From Tubiluchus corallicola (Eukaryota > Priapulida > Priapulimorpha > Priapulimorphida > Tubiluchidae), in the NCBI GenBank assembly GCA_030141605.1, contig JAQGDQ010000376.1, positions 62,001-126,000 on the forward strand: a DNA stretch of 64,000 nt. Reading direction: 5' to 3'. Within the stretch, counting starts at the first letter, position 1; every line of letters begins with the position of its first letter. Below are positions 49,400 to 62,700 of the stretch, piece after piece. A model generated the notes under the pieces. That model saw nothing but the letters and a program-made list of their open reading frames with translations, was not told where the DNA came from and searched no databases. Made by a program: the position numbers and the translations under genes.

Positions 49400-50370
49400 C
49401 TGTGGTTCACATGTCCGTTCAGTTAACCTTTTTCAGCCCAGCTCAAATTATGATGGTCAAGCTAATGTTCAACATTGTTCTGCCTTATATGTCACTCTTT
49501 TGGTGTGCAGATATTGGAGGTAATGTTTCCATATGCCTTCCTTTCTTTGTGGCCAAGTCTTTACCTATACTGTCAGTTAATGTGCATATGGTGGCTTTGT
49601 CATATTAAAATATGATAAAATGTTCAAATACTGACATGATGTCATTAGGTACTCATTTATAAGTGTTGCTTCAAGAAGCAAATGCTGTTGCCACTTCAAC
49701 CAAACACTTGCCATGTGGACCAAGCTGTTCTTTTCCTCTCTGTTGAAATTATGAAATCGGATCTCTACCAGTGAAGGCATAGAAATTCATGAACAGCTAC
49801 TTTATGAGGTACCTATAGGTATCTGTTTGTTCCAAATTCCATCGAGCTCACTTATTTGAAGTTCATTGTATTTAATCACTGTTCTAACAATAACACAGCA
49901 GTATCTACAGTCCTTGATCATGATGCGTTTATAGCCTTCATTTCCACAGCCACCAGTATCGAAAGTGAAACAAGTGTTTGTTTCTTCATGATTGTTTGGC
50001 AGTTCAGCAGAGTGCTTGCTGTCTTGGTCAGTTTAGCATAGTACTTGTTTACTGTGAGTACTTGCTTCTCGCAAACATATTTCCTAGGAAACTAAAAAGC
50101 TCTGTCTTATTTTCACCGACTTTCAGAAATGAGTCCCACTTTCATAAATGTTGTTGATATTAGAGACACATCTTCTACCACCTCTTTCTCTTATTAGCAC
50201 AGGCAGGGATGTTTGTATCAAAAACAATGTCTAGTCTCTCTCTGTTGAATTTTTAAAGGGCACATTTTCTCCAAAGTTGTGAAATGTTTAGGAGGCCTCA
50301 GACCTTGTCTTCAAAATACACAGTATTAGCTCCATCACGAAGTTTAGCATCAGCATTTGAATTCTGGACA
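49400..50370 (-). pseudogene. frame-broken copy of a repeated invertebrate gene family (HAFTGCD/GRGKKTAW-type)
   Basis: Read in transcript order across frames: LRDGANTVYFEDKV, RLDIVFDTN, KRKRGGRRC, GENKTELFSFLGNMF, EETNTCF, RTVDTAVLLL, EFGTNRYL, FYAFTGRDP, KRTAWSTWQVF and KKGRHMETLPP. This follows the order of a large family seen in many copies in cnidarian, sponge and mollusc genomes, with LLDGAA, VDIVWD, ENKxxLF, EEADTR, TVDTDVVVL, HAFTGCD, GRGKKTAW and IPPT motifs. Family recall is from memory. Multiple stops and frame changes show it is not functional. The family is probably mobile, but its mechanism is unknown to me. Confidence 0.72.
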
Positions 50371-50682
50371 CAACTTGTTACATAGCTTGTACATGGTTCA
50401 AGATCAGACATAGCAACATATCCAGGTTTATCGCAACATGTCGATGTTGGAACACAGAAAGGGGAAATGATTCATTCTCATACTTCTCATGCTGGAAAAC
50501 ATTCATGGTTGTTCCTCAAGGATATATGTTACTGTTTCTTCCTTTTCTACAAACTGAGTTTTATTGATGGGCAGTTCAGTAGTGGAAACTGGTTCATGAT
50601 ATCTGTAAAAAAGTTTATTTTTTTTATTTTTAACTAGACTGCAATAGCTCAGATACATCTGCAAACAATTCATACTATTCTT

Positions 50683-51291
50683 TTACTTTTTTTGTAAACT
50701 AAAGAAGCGAGTGTTCTTGTTTTGCTTGCAGTGACACAAGTTAGGTCCTTTGCTTTTGTTTTCTTTTAATACTTCTAAAGTTGTTTCACACTCGCTTGTT
50801 GCTCCTGCAACCTCAGGTCTATAGAAAATCTTCCCGAGTAGCTGAGTTCTTAGTGAGGCTATTGCATCCGCATTACGTTCAAGAATTGAATTTTGTGTAT
50901 ATTGTGAAAACCAAGGGGAATTTTTCAATATAAAAAGCTTTAACAGGACAACAATTCCTTGACTGTGTGCAGCATGTGCGGGGAGGCTATTGCATTGCAC
51001 AAGCAGCCCTATTTGCGACCATCCTGCTGAGCGTCTTGAAAATAGCTTCTTGATTGTACGCTTTTTGATTGACTCCTGACGAAAATTAATTATCTTGACG
51101 GGTTCTAGCATTGTGCAAAGTTTCTTGCCTTTAAGGCAAAGCGAGCGATAGTGAATGAATTTTGCGCCATTTTTAGAGTTGCCGCTAGAGAGCACGGCCA
51201 CATTTATGGAAAATCTAGCTTTCCCATCAAATCTAAAATTCCTCTGCACCTTTCTGTAGGGTATCAAGACCCACATTAAGAAAGACGTCAT
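50683..51291 (-). CDS. unrecognised 202-codon ORF next to the broken family member
   Basis: This is the longest single open frame in the window. The product is basic, Lys/Ser/Leu-rich, with no signal peptide and no motif I recognise. It lies on the same strand and about 310 bp upstream of the broken family copy at 49400-50370, so it could be that element's N-terminal part or a neighbouring insertion. A host gene cannot be excluded but there is no splice or homology support. Confidence 0.3.
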   Translation of the reverse strand: MTSFLMWVLIPYRKVQRNFRFDGKARFSINVAVLSSGNSKNGAKFIHYRSLCLKGKKLCTMLEPVKIINFRQESIKKRTIKKLFSRRSAGWSQIGLLVQCNSLPAHAAHSQGIVVLLKLFILKNSPWFSQYTQNSILERNADAIASLRTQLLGKIFYRPEVAGATSECETTLEVLKENKSKGPNLCHCKQNKNTRFFSLQKK

Positions 51292-51359
51292 CTTAGAACA
51301 ATTAATCAGACTGTAAAAAATCGAAAATGAGTCACTGAAAAGTTATTTGTCAGCTAGCA

Positions 51360-51420
51360 TTTGAACCCAGAACTGTGCTTTCAGAGCACACGGTCCTGCT
51401 ATGCAGCTACTTAACTCAAC
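51360..51420 (-). ncRNA. tRNA-like sequence, possibly SINE head or tRNA pseudogene
   Basis: On the minus strand GCAGGACCGTGTGCTCTGAA is followed by AGCACAGTTCTGGGTTCAAATGC. TGTGC/GCACA can form an anticodon-like stem with a 7-nt loop, and GGTTCAAAT resembles the B box/T arm. The acceptor stem and D arm are not convincing, so this is not a functional tRNA call. Confidence 0.35.
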
Positions 51421-51699
51421 ATATCAGAGTTTGTCTGTAATCTCACCCTAGCAGTACACAATCTGTACGCAGTGCAGCATGGTGGAGCTATCGTACGCAG
51501 ACAGACAGACATACAGGTTCGATTAAACCCCTTACCCACGCTCCTACTGTGTCATGTTCTATTACTCTTCTACAAAGAAATTTTTAATGTCTATTTTAGT
51601 AGAATATAGTAGTTCACTTTAGTAATTACTCTGAACTGATGACCTTCTTTACTAGAATTACGTGAGACTTCACACGGTATCCGATCACATGATCACTGA

Positions 51700-52160
51700 C
51701 GTTATTGATGTCGTCAGCGGGTTATTTTTTGCTGACAATGTTCAGGCTTAATGTGACTATGAATGGCCGAGTTGTCGGTCAATACTAATGCATGCGCTGC
51801 GAACCCAATCAATAACTCCAGGCATGACAGCCAGCACCAGTTAGCGTGTAGGCCTGTTTACTCGTGAGAATTTTTATGACGAGTATTACGTTTGGGATGA
51901 GGTTAACTCTTGTTTGCTGTGTGTGTTGCACATGTATAAAAACCTTGGTGGCGTAATTTATTAATTGATGTAAGTAGTTTCTGTGCGTTGCGTTGCTCTT
52001 GCAAATTGTGCAGAGTAAAGCCATCAACAACTTACTTGCTGCTTAGCCTTTTGTCGCATCGGCTGACAGCAGCCATGCAGTAATGCAGCGCGATCAAATG
52101 CCGCATTTGATAGTGTGCTGCTCCGTTGCTGGCTGAGTCGCGTTTTAGTTCATGAATTTT
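51700..52160. promoter_or_regulatory. CpG-richer stretch, candidate promoter or 5' exon of the downstream gene
   Basis: CpG-containing words (GCGCTGCG, TTGCGTTGC, GTCGCATCGG, CAGCGCGATC, GAGTCGCG) cluster here, unlike the AT-rich surroundings. ATCAAATGCCGCATTTGAT is a perfect small inverted repeat at about 52093. It lies 1.5 kb before the ATG at 53640, where an AATTAG acceptor-like site precedes. This is an inference from composition only. Confidence 0.3.
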
Positions 52161-53639
52161 ATTTTCGTTCATTTTAATACTCACTTGTGCTACGTTTGTG
52201 GAAATTAGCTGTTGTTGTTACTGATAATTAAGCTCTTGTGATTTGATAATTAATCGTTGTCAGCTTCTGTGAATACTTTGTCTGAACTGTCATCTTGTTG
52301 AGTAGAAATGAGAATATTTAGTCAGCTGATGCTGTACAAATATGAAAAAGTGCTTTGCAATGCAGATTCAAATAAGATCTAATTTGTAAACCTGTTTGAT
52401 GTTTAATGTTTAATTATGTTTAATTTATTGCTTTCTGTGTATACTCGGTATTTTCATCTCTCTGCACATTCAACTTTATCAGTTTTTTATTATAAATTTT
52501 ACACTTAAGTGGATTATAACTTTAAGCCCTAGTGAAGCTCACTGTAGGTTACTATCAGCTTTTGTGAAAAAAAATCATTCTGAGGACTGCACCTGCATAG
52601 ATGGGAAATAAGGTTTATTTGTTCAGATAATTGTGTCTATACACACATGTGAATAATGAGATAGCTGTATATTTTGTTTAGCTCAGTACTGCCTATAAGA
52701 ATTACAAATAATGATATATAGTAATTATCATTATTAAGTAGTTCAGAAAAAGCTGGTTTCCCAGCCAATGATGTAAGTTTATGGTTTTGTGATTCACGCT
52801 CAAGCACCCATTGGTATAGCCATACGGGAGTAGATGCCTTTCCATTTAGGATATATGTAGGCTGTGTCAGTCATTGGAAAATTGATGTTTAAAATATGAA
52901 GGACTGAAGTTTTTTGTTCTGGACATACAATCTGACAAAATTTGTAAGTTTAATGGATATGAAGATATGAGTCGATTGTTTGAAGCTTGTTTGCTGCATC
53001 TGTAATTCGTTTTTATACTGACAAAAGTAAAATATTATAAACTTTTGTTTGTCTTTCAGCTTGTGTACGTGATGTATATCCTGGTGGTCTAGTATTAATT
53101 ATTTATGTATAAGATGGTTACCACATGCTTACCTATTCATTCTAATTAATGAGAGGGTTAGTATTTTTTGAAACTACATTATATTTTAAATTAACGCAAG
53201 ACTGAAGTTAAATTGTAGATTCAGAATTCATAGCTTTTCTATATAAACCTTGGTCATATTCTTTATATATGCCTATGACACCACATTTACTAAAAATTTA
53301 TTCTAATTACCTTATATTATTTTATTATATACAGTATATTCGTTGCATATTGACGATCAGCTTTATTAATTTCTAACTGATTACAGCACTGCTGTAACTT
53401 ATCTTAATATTTTTGATACTGATGATATCCTGGTTTTGAAATAAAAACAACATTTTATTTTATTCTATTATTTTAAACAAAACTATTATTTCTATGTAAC
53501 TATAATATAATTTGTTTTGTGTATATATTATTACAGTTCTGTTCTGCTTTTTGTTAATTAGGTGTGTAAATATTGGTACTCAAGTCCTGTAAATAACATT
53601 AGATGACATAGTGGTGTAATCATTGTCATCATTATCATT
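52161..53639 (+). other. AT-rich upstream region or 5' intron of the third gene
   Basis: No coding exon is seen. TTTTTGTTAATTAG just before 53563 would serve as an acceptor for a 5' UTR exon leading to the ATG at 53640. Unproven. Confidence 0.35.
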
Positions 53640-53734
53640 ATGGGAAGCAGTTGCTCGTCAGGCAGTCCAACCAACAGCCAAAATGAGGGCTATTATAAGA
53701 AAGCGGAAAAGAGTGACAACGTGGAAAAATCAGG
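53640..53734 (+). CDS. third gene, exon 1 (coding start)
   Basis: The exon encodes MGSSCSSGSPTNSQNEGYYK then KAEKSDNVEKSG. It ends TCAGG/GTGAGT in phase 2. ATG context CATTATGG has A at -3. Confidence 0.75.
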
Positions 53735-56700
53735 GTGAGTATGCTTTTTCATGCTAAAGTAATTCGTTTGTAGCTGTTTCTTAGTTTTTGAACATTTGGA
53801 CAGTTTTCGCAGTAGCTCGTGAAGTTGTCAGTGCACATGATATTAATAAGGACTATCACAGTTGCCACTTACCAGGCTGATTGACATAATTTTTTTTTTC
53901 TTATATTCCTGTCATGTGTGGCTGGTCAGCATTCTAGCACTTTGTCCTGTACGTCTGTGGTAGGGAATTAGTGCCAAATATGCAACCGAATAACTACATG
54001 CATACTATTAAAATGCCCCCCCCCCCATATTTACTATTCCTTACCATTGACTAATGATGTTCTTTTTCTGTAAAATGATGCATCTTTCTTCTTGCTGTTT
54101 GATTAGGCACGACAATGCGTTGTTTTTCTCGAAATATGATTGGATGAAAATCTCACCATCTAAAATCAAAAATCTGAAAATCAATAAAAATTTCATTTTA
54201 CTGATTCCGCCTTCCTAAACAAAACGACACATGCTTTAGATAAATGATGTGAGCTTTCGATAACTGTGCAGGCTGTTTAGAAAGAATGCCATCTCTTGGA
54301 AAGCATGCATGTTCTCTAGAAAAGGCACAAGCTTTTCTACTTTCAAAAGCGTCTTTTTTCCTTGCTATGGATTTTGGTTCCGAACTGGCTATCAGTTATC
54401 AGTTATACTGTAACAGAGTTTGACGTGCAATATTTAATCAGTAAATTTTAATCAAAACACAACAGTTAAGAGTAAGACAAAGGTAGTGTTAAATAACATC
54501 ATGACAGACCCTTTCAGTGTTCCTGATCCACCACATCTTACTCAAGTTCGAATGTTCCCATGCTCTCACCTCTATGTGACTAAATTACTTTTTCATACAA
54601 ACTGGTATCCACTAAACAATATTTGTATTTTGATTTCGAGTCTCTGTGAGTGCTTCCATTTATTCGCTTGTTATGCAGTTTTGTTCTTAGGATAATAATA
54701 CCGTATTATGGTTAACATATTACAGCTATTACATGAGCTAAAATTTTGGACAGATGGTGGCGATTACATTGTAAAATGTCAGTGTAAACTTACACGTAAT
54801 TTAAATATCAGCAAAGGTCTGGGGTAATCTAGTACCTAAAAGCCATTCCAGGACCTCTGGGATAGACCTAATGTTTCCGCACTTAATGTCAAGATAATTG
54901 TTGTGCAGAAGTTCATAAAGCTAGTTAGATTCGTGCGATAAATCACGGTTTTGAAACCACGTGTCATTTTTCATACATCCAGATTTCTTTTGAATGCCAA
55001 TTTTTTTTGAAACCACGTGCCATTTTCGTCCAACCAAATAGCGACAAAATTATATGTCGTTATAAACATTGCACGCTTGTTTTTTTGTGCATGCATAACT
55101 TTTCAAATGCACACATTTTTTTATCTAATCACATTGTGAGAAAAATGGCATGTGCTTTCATGAAATACACATGTCGTTATTCTGAATGAATTATACCCTC
55201 GCATTTTTGTCCAATCAAATTGCCTTGTCAGCAGTTGTAAAAGCACATGTGAAGTTATTAAACCACGCATGAGTAGCTCATGTATTTTGCTCTGACACCC
55301 AGCCAATTCTATCATCACTCTATTTCCTAGCATTTACAAGCATCATTTCCAGTGGAACCACTCTAGTATTAGTGCCTTTATTTTGCCCTTAAATAACTTA
55401 AATAACTGTTCGGCATTTAGTACCTAAAACTCAGACTCATAATCCTTTCTGTTGTGATGCCTATGGCTTATGCCATGAGCTGAATTTACTTTTTAATACA
55501 TGTCCTATGTGGTGTATGAACTTTTTCATACTTCTGGAACCTGCTGATTCCTAAATACTGATTGGCTGATCAGCATTTTAGGGCAACGAACCGAGCACGA
55601 GCCTATCAACTTTGCCGTCCATCGATATCGATGGATCGCAAGTCGGTTAAAATATGTAAATACCATTGTTATATAAAAATTATTGTTAAACTGCACCTTA
55701 TCAGTTATTTTACATGCCAAAAGATATTACCCACAAAACTTCAAAGATGAAACTTTAGCATTTATTGGTAATCATCTGTTTGACTTTCAACTTTATTAAT
55801 TTTATATAAGGTAAAATAAAAACCAAATGTATCAGTGGAACCTCTTGAATGATCATGACTCAGTAGCCGAAATTTTTAATCTCCTGCCCTTGGTTGGTGG
55901 ATGCCCTTTAAGTGTGGGATTTATCGGAAAAGGAATTAAGCGAAATATTGTTGCCTGATATAAATAATTTTACTGTAAGTTTAAACCTTATTTTCATAAA
56001 TTCAGCAATTTTCATGGCGTGATCGGCTCCGTAGCTAACCGAACCGGTCAACAATTTCATGATAAGCCAGTCAAAACTTGTTCATCGATCTCAACTGTAC
56101 ACAATTGTTCGTTAACGGATCACTGATCAGTCATCATTATTTTTTAGTACTTAATGTGTGAGTACTTATTGTGTATGGCTTACTTACCAGTACTGCTGTA
56201 TGTGCTAGATCTGTTTCGTAGTGACGTGGTGGTATAACTGATTCCTACACAGTTTGCATTCTGTCTGTTTCCTATGTTTGCATCAATATGTTTGTTTCTT
56301 CGTTTTTGTGAATTATGGTTTAATGCTAACAAATAAATATTTTAAATGGGAATCGGCATCATCCTTCTTCTTAGTACTTTTTGTTAATTATTGATTATCC
56401 ATAATTGTTACAGCTGTATAAATTTGAAAATTTTGAAAGCTAGCTGTTACGAAGCTTGGTACGAAGTTTAAATAAGATTGAGAGACATAGTATGTACAAA
56501 TTAATGAGCTTGTTTATAGAGACCTGAATATGTATGCAGGGTGCTTACTTAGTGCATAATTACTTGATTTCATGAGTCGATCTAGTTCATTGATGCAAGT
56601 GATTTTGCCATGATTTAATCCATCTCTATTGATCCTCATAAAAGTTGTAATTATCTGATTTATTGTCTGTACATTACTGAAACATTTAATTATTTAGCTA

Positions 56701-59700
56701 GCCATCGGTTGCTTTTTTTAATTACTGTTCTGTTCTCTCCACTTCTAATTTTGCCAATGAAAGTTTGGCCTTACCCACAAAATAGCAAAATAGTAATGGA
56801 ATTAATACACAGTTTAGTGTTAAATTTAGGGCCCACGTGAGTTTAAATAGAGAATGGAAAATAAAGTGAAAAACCTGCACGTAGATTTGAACCCAAAGAC
56901 CTTTAGAGGCCTAACATTTTAATCACTAACATGGGTTAATCCTGTATGTGTAACTAAAGCAGGTCTAATTTAAAAATAGTTACTGTCAATCAGAAATTCT
57001 TTTTGCTATTTATGTTTTTGTGTTTCGCAAAGGTGCATAGCCACTGAGTTAATGGGCTGCCTATATTAAAGTGAAGAAGAAACACTTGGTGGTCGTGTAC
57101 AGTCCAAAACAACTTTTTATTTCTAACTTTCGGATTTTAAAAGTCTTATGCCGGCTCTTAAGGTGCTTCATAATATTCTATTATTTGGTTAATGTCTTGG
57201 ATTGCTAAGTTGTAATAATGAAGGTCCTGTGTCTTTTTGTTTTTTTTTTTGGTAAATCACACATAACTAGAAGAATTTATCTAGATCTGGAGGAGGTGGA
57301 AGTTATGATCCAAAACCCAAATTCTTTTCATCTGGTTTGCCTCATAAACTTTTACAAACTTTTTTCATTTCTATTCAGTTTTAGTCCATTTTATTTTATT
57401 ACTTACTGGAAATATTGATAATGTCACAAATCCACAGAAGACAGGTACATTTGCAGTTGTTTGCTATTTTTCAGCCGTATTTGTTGTTGATGCCAACTGC
57501 TGTTTTGTTCACTTACAGAGGCTGCTAGCTGCAGCTTCATCCATTTTTGTCATGGGTAATCTGTTACCATGGCGACGAGGGTCTATCTGCTTTGATTCAT
57601 TAAGGCAGCCCTATTAGATAAATTCTGTCATTTACCTGTTTCATTTTTACCTGTAGCTTGAATCGAATAAACAGTGTTTTCACAATTACTTGTGTGATGC
57701 ATTGTTGCTACTTTTAATGCGCTACATCAATAGTTAATAATCTTGACAGGTGTGTCTTGTTAGGGCAAGTCTTGTTTTCAATATGTTTGTTTAAGTTGTG
57801 CTGAACCTAGCTATTGTATATATGACAGAACTTTATTTTTTATGTTTATTGTTAGAAACATTTATATATGTTTTATCTGTTTGCTTTTGAGACGCGAGTT
57901 ATCTTTCGGTCATTAGAGAGTTCTGCTATAGTCAAATAGCAAAGTATTTTGATTCTGAATTGATGTCACTACGGTCACAGTCTGAATCATTCCCAGTATA
58001 TTTTGCTACAGTCCCTGACTCTCCTGATGACGTTTTGAAGAAGTTAAATTATTTAAATTATGTAGACATCGCGAAACACGACAAGGCACACATTATAATT
58101 TAAAATACATGCATTGGTGCTACCTAGGTAAAAACAGTGCAGGTAAAAATGGCACAGGAAAAAATGGCAAAAATGGAAAAGTAGGTAAAATGGCACAAAT
58201 GGAAAAGTGGGTAAAATGGCAAAGGAAAAAATGGCACACTTAGTAAAGTATGTGTTTAGGGTTATGGTTACAATGGGGGATAATTCATTTAGCTATTTTT
58301 ACCTCTGCCAAAGAAGTTATGCTTCAACACAGTTCGTTTGTTTGTTTGTTTTTTGTTTGTTATGGCAGTAAGCCTATTACTCAGAAAATATCTAACACAT
58401 TTCTAAGAAACATTGTGAAGAAAGGCGGGCATGGGGATACCAAAATGAGGATCTTTTCTCTGGTTCTTTTTCGCAGAACTTGACCGAACATCAAACACCT
58501 TGACTGTACAAAAAACATTCGTGAAACACTTCGCGAAGGTCTCAGACGGAGTGTTTAGTACTTCTTTTTTGTTATCGCCACCTAACTTTTGCTTATTAAT
58601 ACGTATAGCCTAATAAGGTGACTTGGTATATATTTGTCAGTTTATTACAATCACAAAAATTAATGGTTAAAAAGGTAGATAAACATTTTGCGGAACATTC
58701 GTGCATTACTGATTATAAATATATTTAATGAACAAATATTTTGTAAGACTTTTGCTAGTCTATACTCTATATAACATCAGTACAGGTACACTTTTTATTG
58801 TTTGCTTGTTTGTCTTTGTGTTAATTGTTTTTAATCAGAAGAATCAGGTGAATAAGTTTAGGATTGTTCAGCTTTGGCAGTGATCTACTTCCTTCTGAGT
58901 GCATTCTGGTTTTATTATAGAGAAATCAACTGCATCAAAATAACATATATGTGCCATTTTTGCTTGTGCCATGTTTTTCTGTGCCATTTTTTCTTGTGTC
59001 ATTTTTACTGCAGACCGACAGCGGTTACACGGCGGCCTCTTTACCGTTTCCAGTAGGCATTTTAATAACTCCTTTTTTCAGTTTTTGTTTTTGTCTTCAC
59101 AGCTTTTGTTTTTCTGTGCTTATTTTCCTTTCCTGGACCGACGCTGGCTATAAAGAATCACCTTGTCTGTGATTGTAAAACACATTCTTGAGTACAGATC
59201 TAGTCTGCGATCAGTGGGAGAGTAGTATGACGTCAGTTCCACTCCCACAATCACGAAAAAGCATCCTGCAGTTGTAGCAGAAACTTTAAATTTGTAATTT
59301 GACGATGGCAAGGTGGGGTTTGTCTTTGTAAAATGCGTGAAGACATAACTGTTCACATTGAATGAAAAATTATCAGGTACTTACGACATGCAAGGCCATC
59401 ATCAGAAAACAAATGCATTGTAATATAAGTAAAGTAAAATAATAATAATACTTAAGCTGCACAATGATGTTTTCATAACATGTTGTTTTATGGCTTTAGT
59501 CATTGTTGTGCATGGCAGCATTACTAATGATGCTGCAATACATTGAAATTTACGATAAATAGTGCCAGCACAGGTGACATTTTGTCAAAAAAAGAATGAA
59601 TATATATAAAAACAAGGTCATTATAGAAGTGAAAATACAATAGTAAACACAAAACAAAGTCATGAGGTTTTTGTAGCTTGTATTTTTGACATGTTTTTTT

Positions 59701-62700
59701 TATGTTGGCCTATAGTAAGTTTCGATATACTGTAGTATATTTTAACCAAGTTTGGTGTCCTACGTTATACACAAAGTAATATTATTTACTTGCTGTTAGC
59801 TTTTTTTCCCTAGTTGTTTGCCTGCCGTGTTGTTAAGGATTGTTTGCTTGTTTACTTGTTTCCCTGCTTGTATCTTTTCCTGCGTCCTGCTTAGCCACAC
59901 CTGCATTATCTGACTCTTATGTATTACTCAGTCACCTATTCCAATGGGGCCCATTTGCATTTACTCACTCTTCCACTTGCACACCAATTATATATATATA
60001 TATATATATTTACGTAGCATAATAAAATATTATGTGGCAAATTAGCTAGGGTGTGCACAAAGGCTCAATTAAGAAAATTGTGTAAATAGTATAAGCAAGT
60101 AGGAGAGGCAGTAAATAAATGTTCACACAGCCATTGTTAATGGTCATACTCACACAGTTTATGATTTGAGTCTCCTTAGTATATAAAATTGGCCAAGATT
60201 TTAAGTTTATTGTACATGCAGTTCTGTGCTGTACTATAAGAGATCATTTCAGTAATATACTGTAGGAGTTTAGTAACAATTCAGAAGTTTGATTTTCTGT
60301 GCACGTCAAACTTTGTGAAAACTATTTGTTGCCCCGGGCAGGTTAAACATCGGGTATATACTCATATACTTTCTTGTTAGCATTGCTCCTCACGGCAACT
60401 ACAAACTGAGTGTTAGATTCGCTAACCAAAGATTTTAATGCATTTTATTTAACTTAAAAATCTAATCGAATAAGTATGTTGCTGTGCCACTTTGTTATAA
60501 AAACGAGGTGTTTTGACAGGTCATTTATCACCATCAGTTAAACTGTGAAATAAAATTCCAAAATGATAATGTTATCCAGATTCAAAAATTATGTATGAGT
60601 TACAAACTTGTAAATTTTTCATTTTGATTAGAAATATGTTTTTAAAGTTTTTAACTGCTGGAAAGAAAATTTAAATGTTACCTTCTATAATTAATATTAT
60701 AAGTTTGCTAGAACTTCAGATAAACACATGTACACCAAGGCAGGTAATTTCATAGAAAATAAATGTCCTGATACCGTTCTACATTTTAAATCGTTGATGT
60801 GAGTTAGAATACACTTTTGTTTTGCTGTAATATTCACACATGACATTAGTCAACAATGTTATTGAGACTATTGCTGTTTATAAACATAAGAACAAAAAAT
60901 AAATAATATTTATTTTAATAATGAATTTCATTAATAATATTTATTTATTCTAAAAATTTGAATGAATGATCAATTTCAGCTTGATTTGATTCATTGATAA
61001 AATTATGTTATTTTGTTTAATCTGATTCTCAATTATTTTCAATTTTGCCCATCACTATAATGGTAGTGCTAAAGGCAAAATGGAGTGACTGGAGCTTTTG
61101 GCATGAAACTACACATATTATACAATCACACTTTCCAAAGAGTCTGCCAACTAGAACTTGCTTATCATTGTGTAAAAATTTATGGGGTACTCTCAACAGC
61201 TTTTCCTAGCAAATTTATTCTTAAATGTTTAGTGAATTTATTGTATAGCAACTGAAGTATAAAAAATAGTAAATGACTAGAATTTCTACGATATGAATGT
61301 TCGGTTAGAGCGCTTTGGTTCGATGTAAATTTTGAATACAAGAACTCTGACATTTGAATATTAATATTTGGTGTCTAGCTCTTGTTGCAGCATAAACTGT
61401 CTTTTTAATTAATGTTTTATTGACCATAATTTACTGTGATGCAGATCCAGTGTAGAGGATGATAAGAAAGGTTCGTCTACTACTACTTCTGGTGGTGGAT
61501 CCAAGAAACGAGCAAAGGCTGATGCAGATCAAGCTGTTAGTAAAGGAAGCATGGACCAGCCACCTCCTGAACCGATGACACCACCTCCAGCAGAAGCAGT
61601 TATAGCACAGCGCACCAGTACTAGTACATGTGAGTTATAACATGTACATTTTTTTTACTATTATCCATACTGAAGCATTGTCTTAGCATATTTACATTGC
61701 AGATATGTTTCTCTGTAGTGGTTAGCAAATCACAGAAAATGTAATAGTAAATTTAGCAAATTAGCAAAATGTATATTTAGAAAATCAGAAAATTTAGAAA
61801 ATTAACAGAATGAGGTCACAGTAATCCCTACAATTTTAACATCACTGGAAGAATTGCCTTTTGTATACTCCATAATGTAAGTTCGTTTGGCTAGAACATT
61901 TTGTCGTCTACTTTTTTACCTTTTATTGTAGCACAAAATAAACTTTCAGATTTTAATATTCAACGGGCCTGCTTTTTTGGAATTCACCTCAAAATTTCGA
62001 GTAACAATAAATAAGTTGCATAGTGTTTTCACGTTATTTGTTGTTAGGTAACAAAAATATGAGTTATGCGTATATATGGTAAGTTCCTAATTGCATAAAA
62101 GTTGCTAACCATGGGTAATAGTTTAAGCTGAGGGCAAACTTATAGCTTGGGAATTTTAAATGACAGATAATCTAGAAATTCACAAAAAAAAATTCAGAGG
62201 ATTTTACTGAATTAATTGAGATGAATTATTTCGAAGACACACTTAGCCTGTCCTTTTTTGTGCTTTTACTTGCATCAACAAAATTTGTGCTAGAGTGTAG
62301 CAGCTATTATTCTCGACTATTATACGAGTTTTACAAATTTATTAAGCAAATAATCTGTATGTACATTTAATTTTGATGCCATTTTGCAAAATAATGCGTC
62401 TTTAGAAATAATCAAGGCTTGGGATTCTATTATTTCCTATTGAAAATTGTTTTTGCTTATGGAGGAATGGAAAAAAGCATTTTTTGTGTTTAGGCTTTTT
62501 GGAGAGTCGTCAAAAGTAAAGGAATACTACTTGAGAAAGTTGCACTTATTGTAACTGAATCTGACTGTTAGAAGAAAAACAACGTATTGCAATTAATTCA
62601 TTGTACTTGTTTTGTTGATGACTGTATGAAATCTAATTTGAAACAAAATTAATAGTTTAAGACATGTCTAAAACGTGCATATAATGGTATGCCTCATTAA

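Larger units (their letters stand above)
53735..61444 (+). other. 7.7-kb first intron of the third gene
   Basis: It contains an 11-C run (54016-54026), related short direct and inverted repeats (54946-55280), a tRNA-like minus-strand sequence (about 56885-56945), the facing repeat arrays at 58127-58239 and 58951-59015, a TGACGTCA palindrome (59228-59235) and a TA microsatellite (59989-60010). No exon is recognised. Confidence 0.7.
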
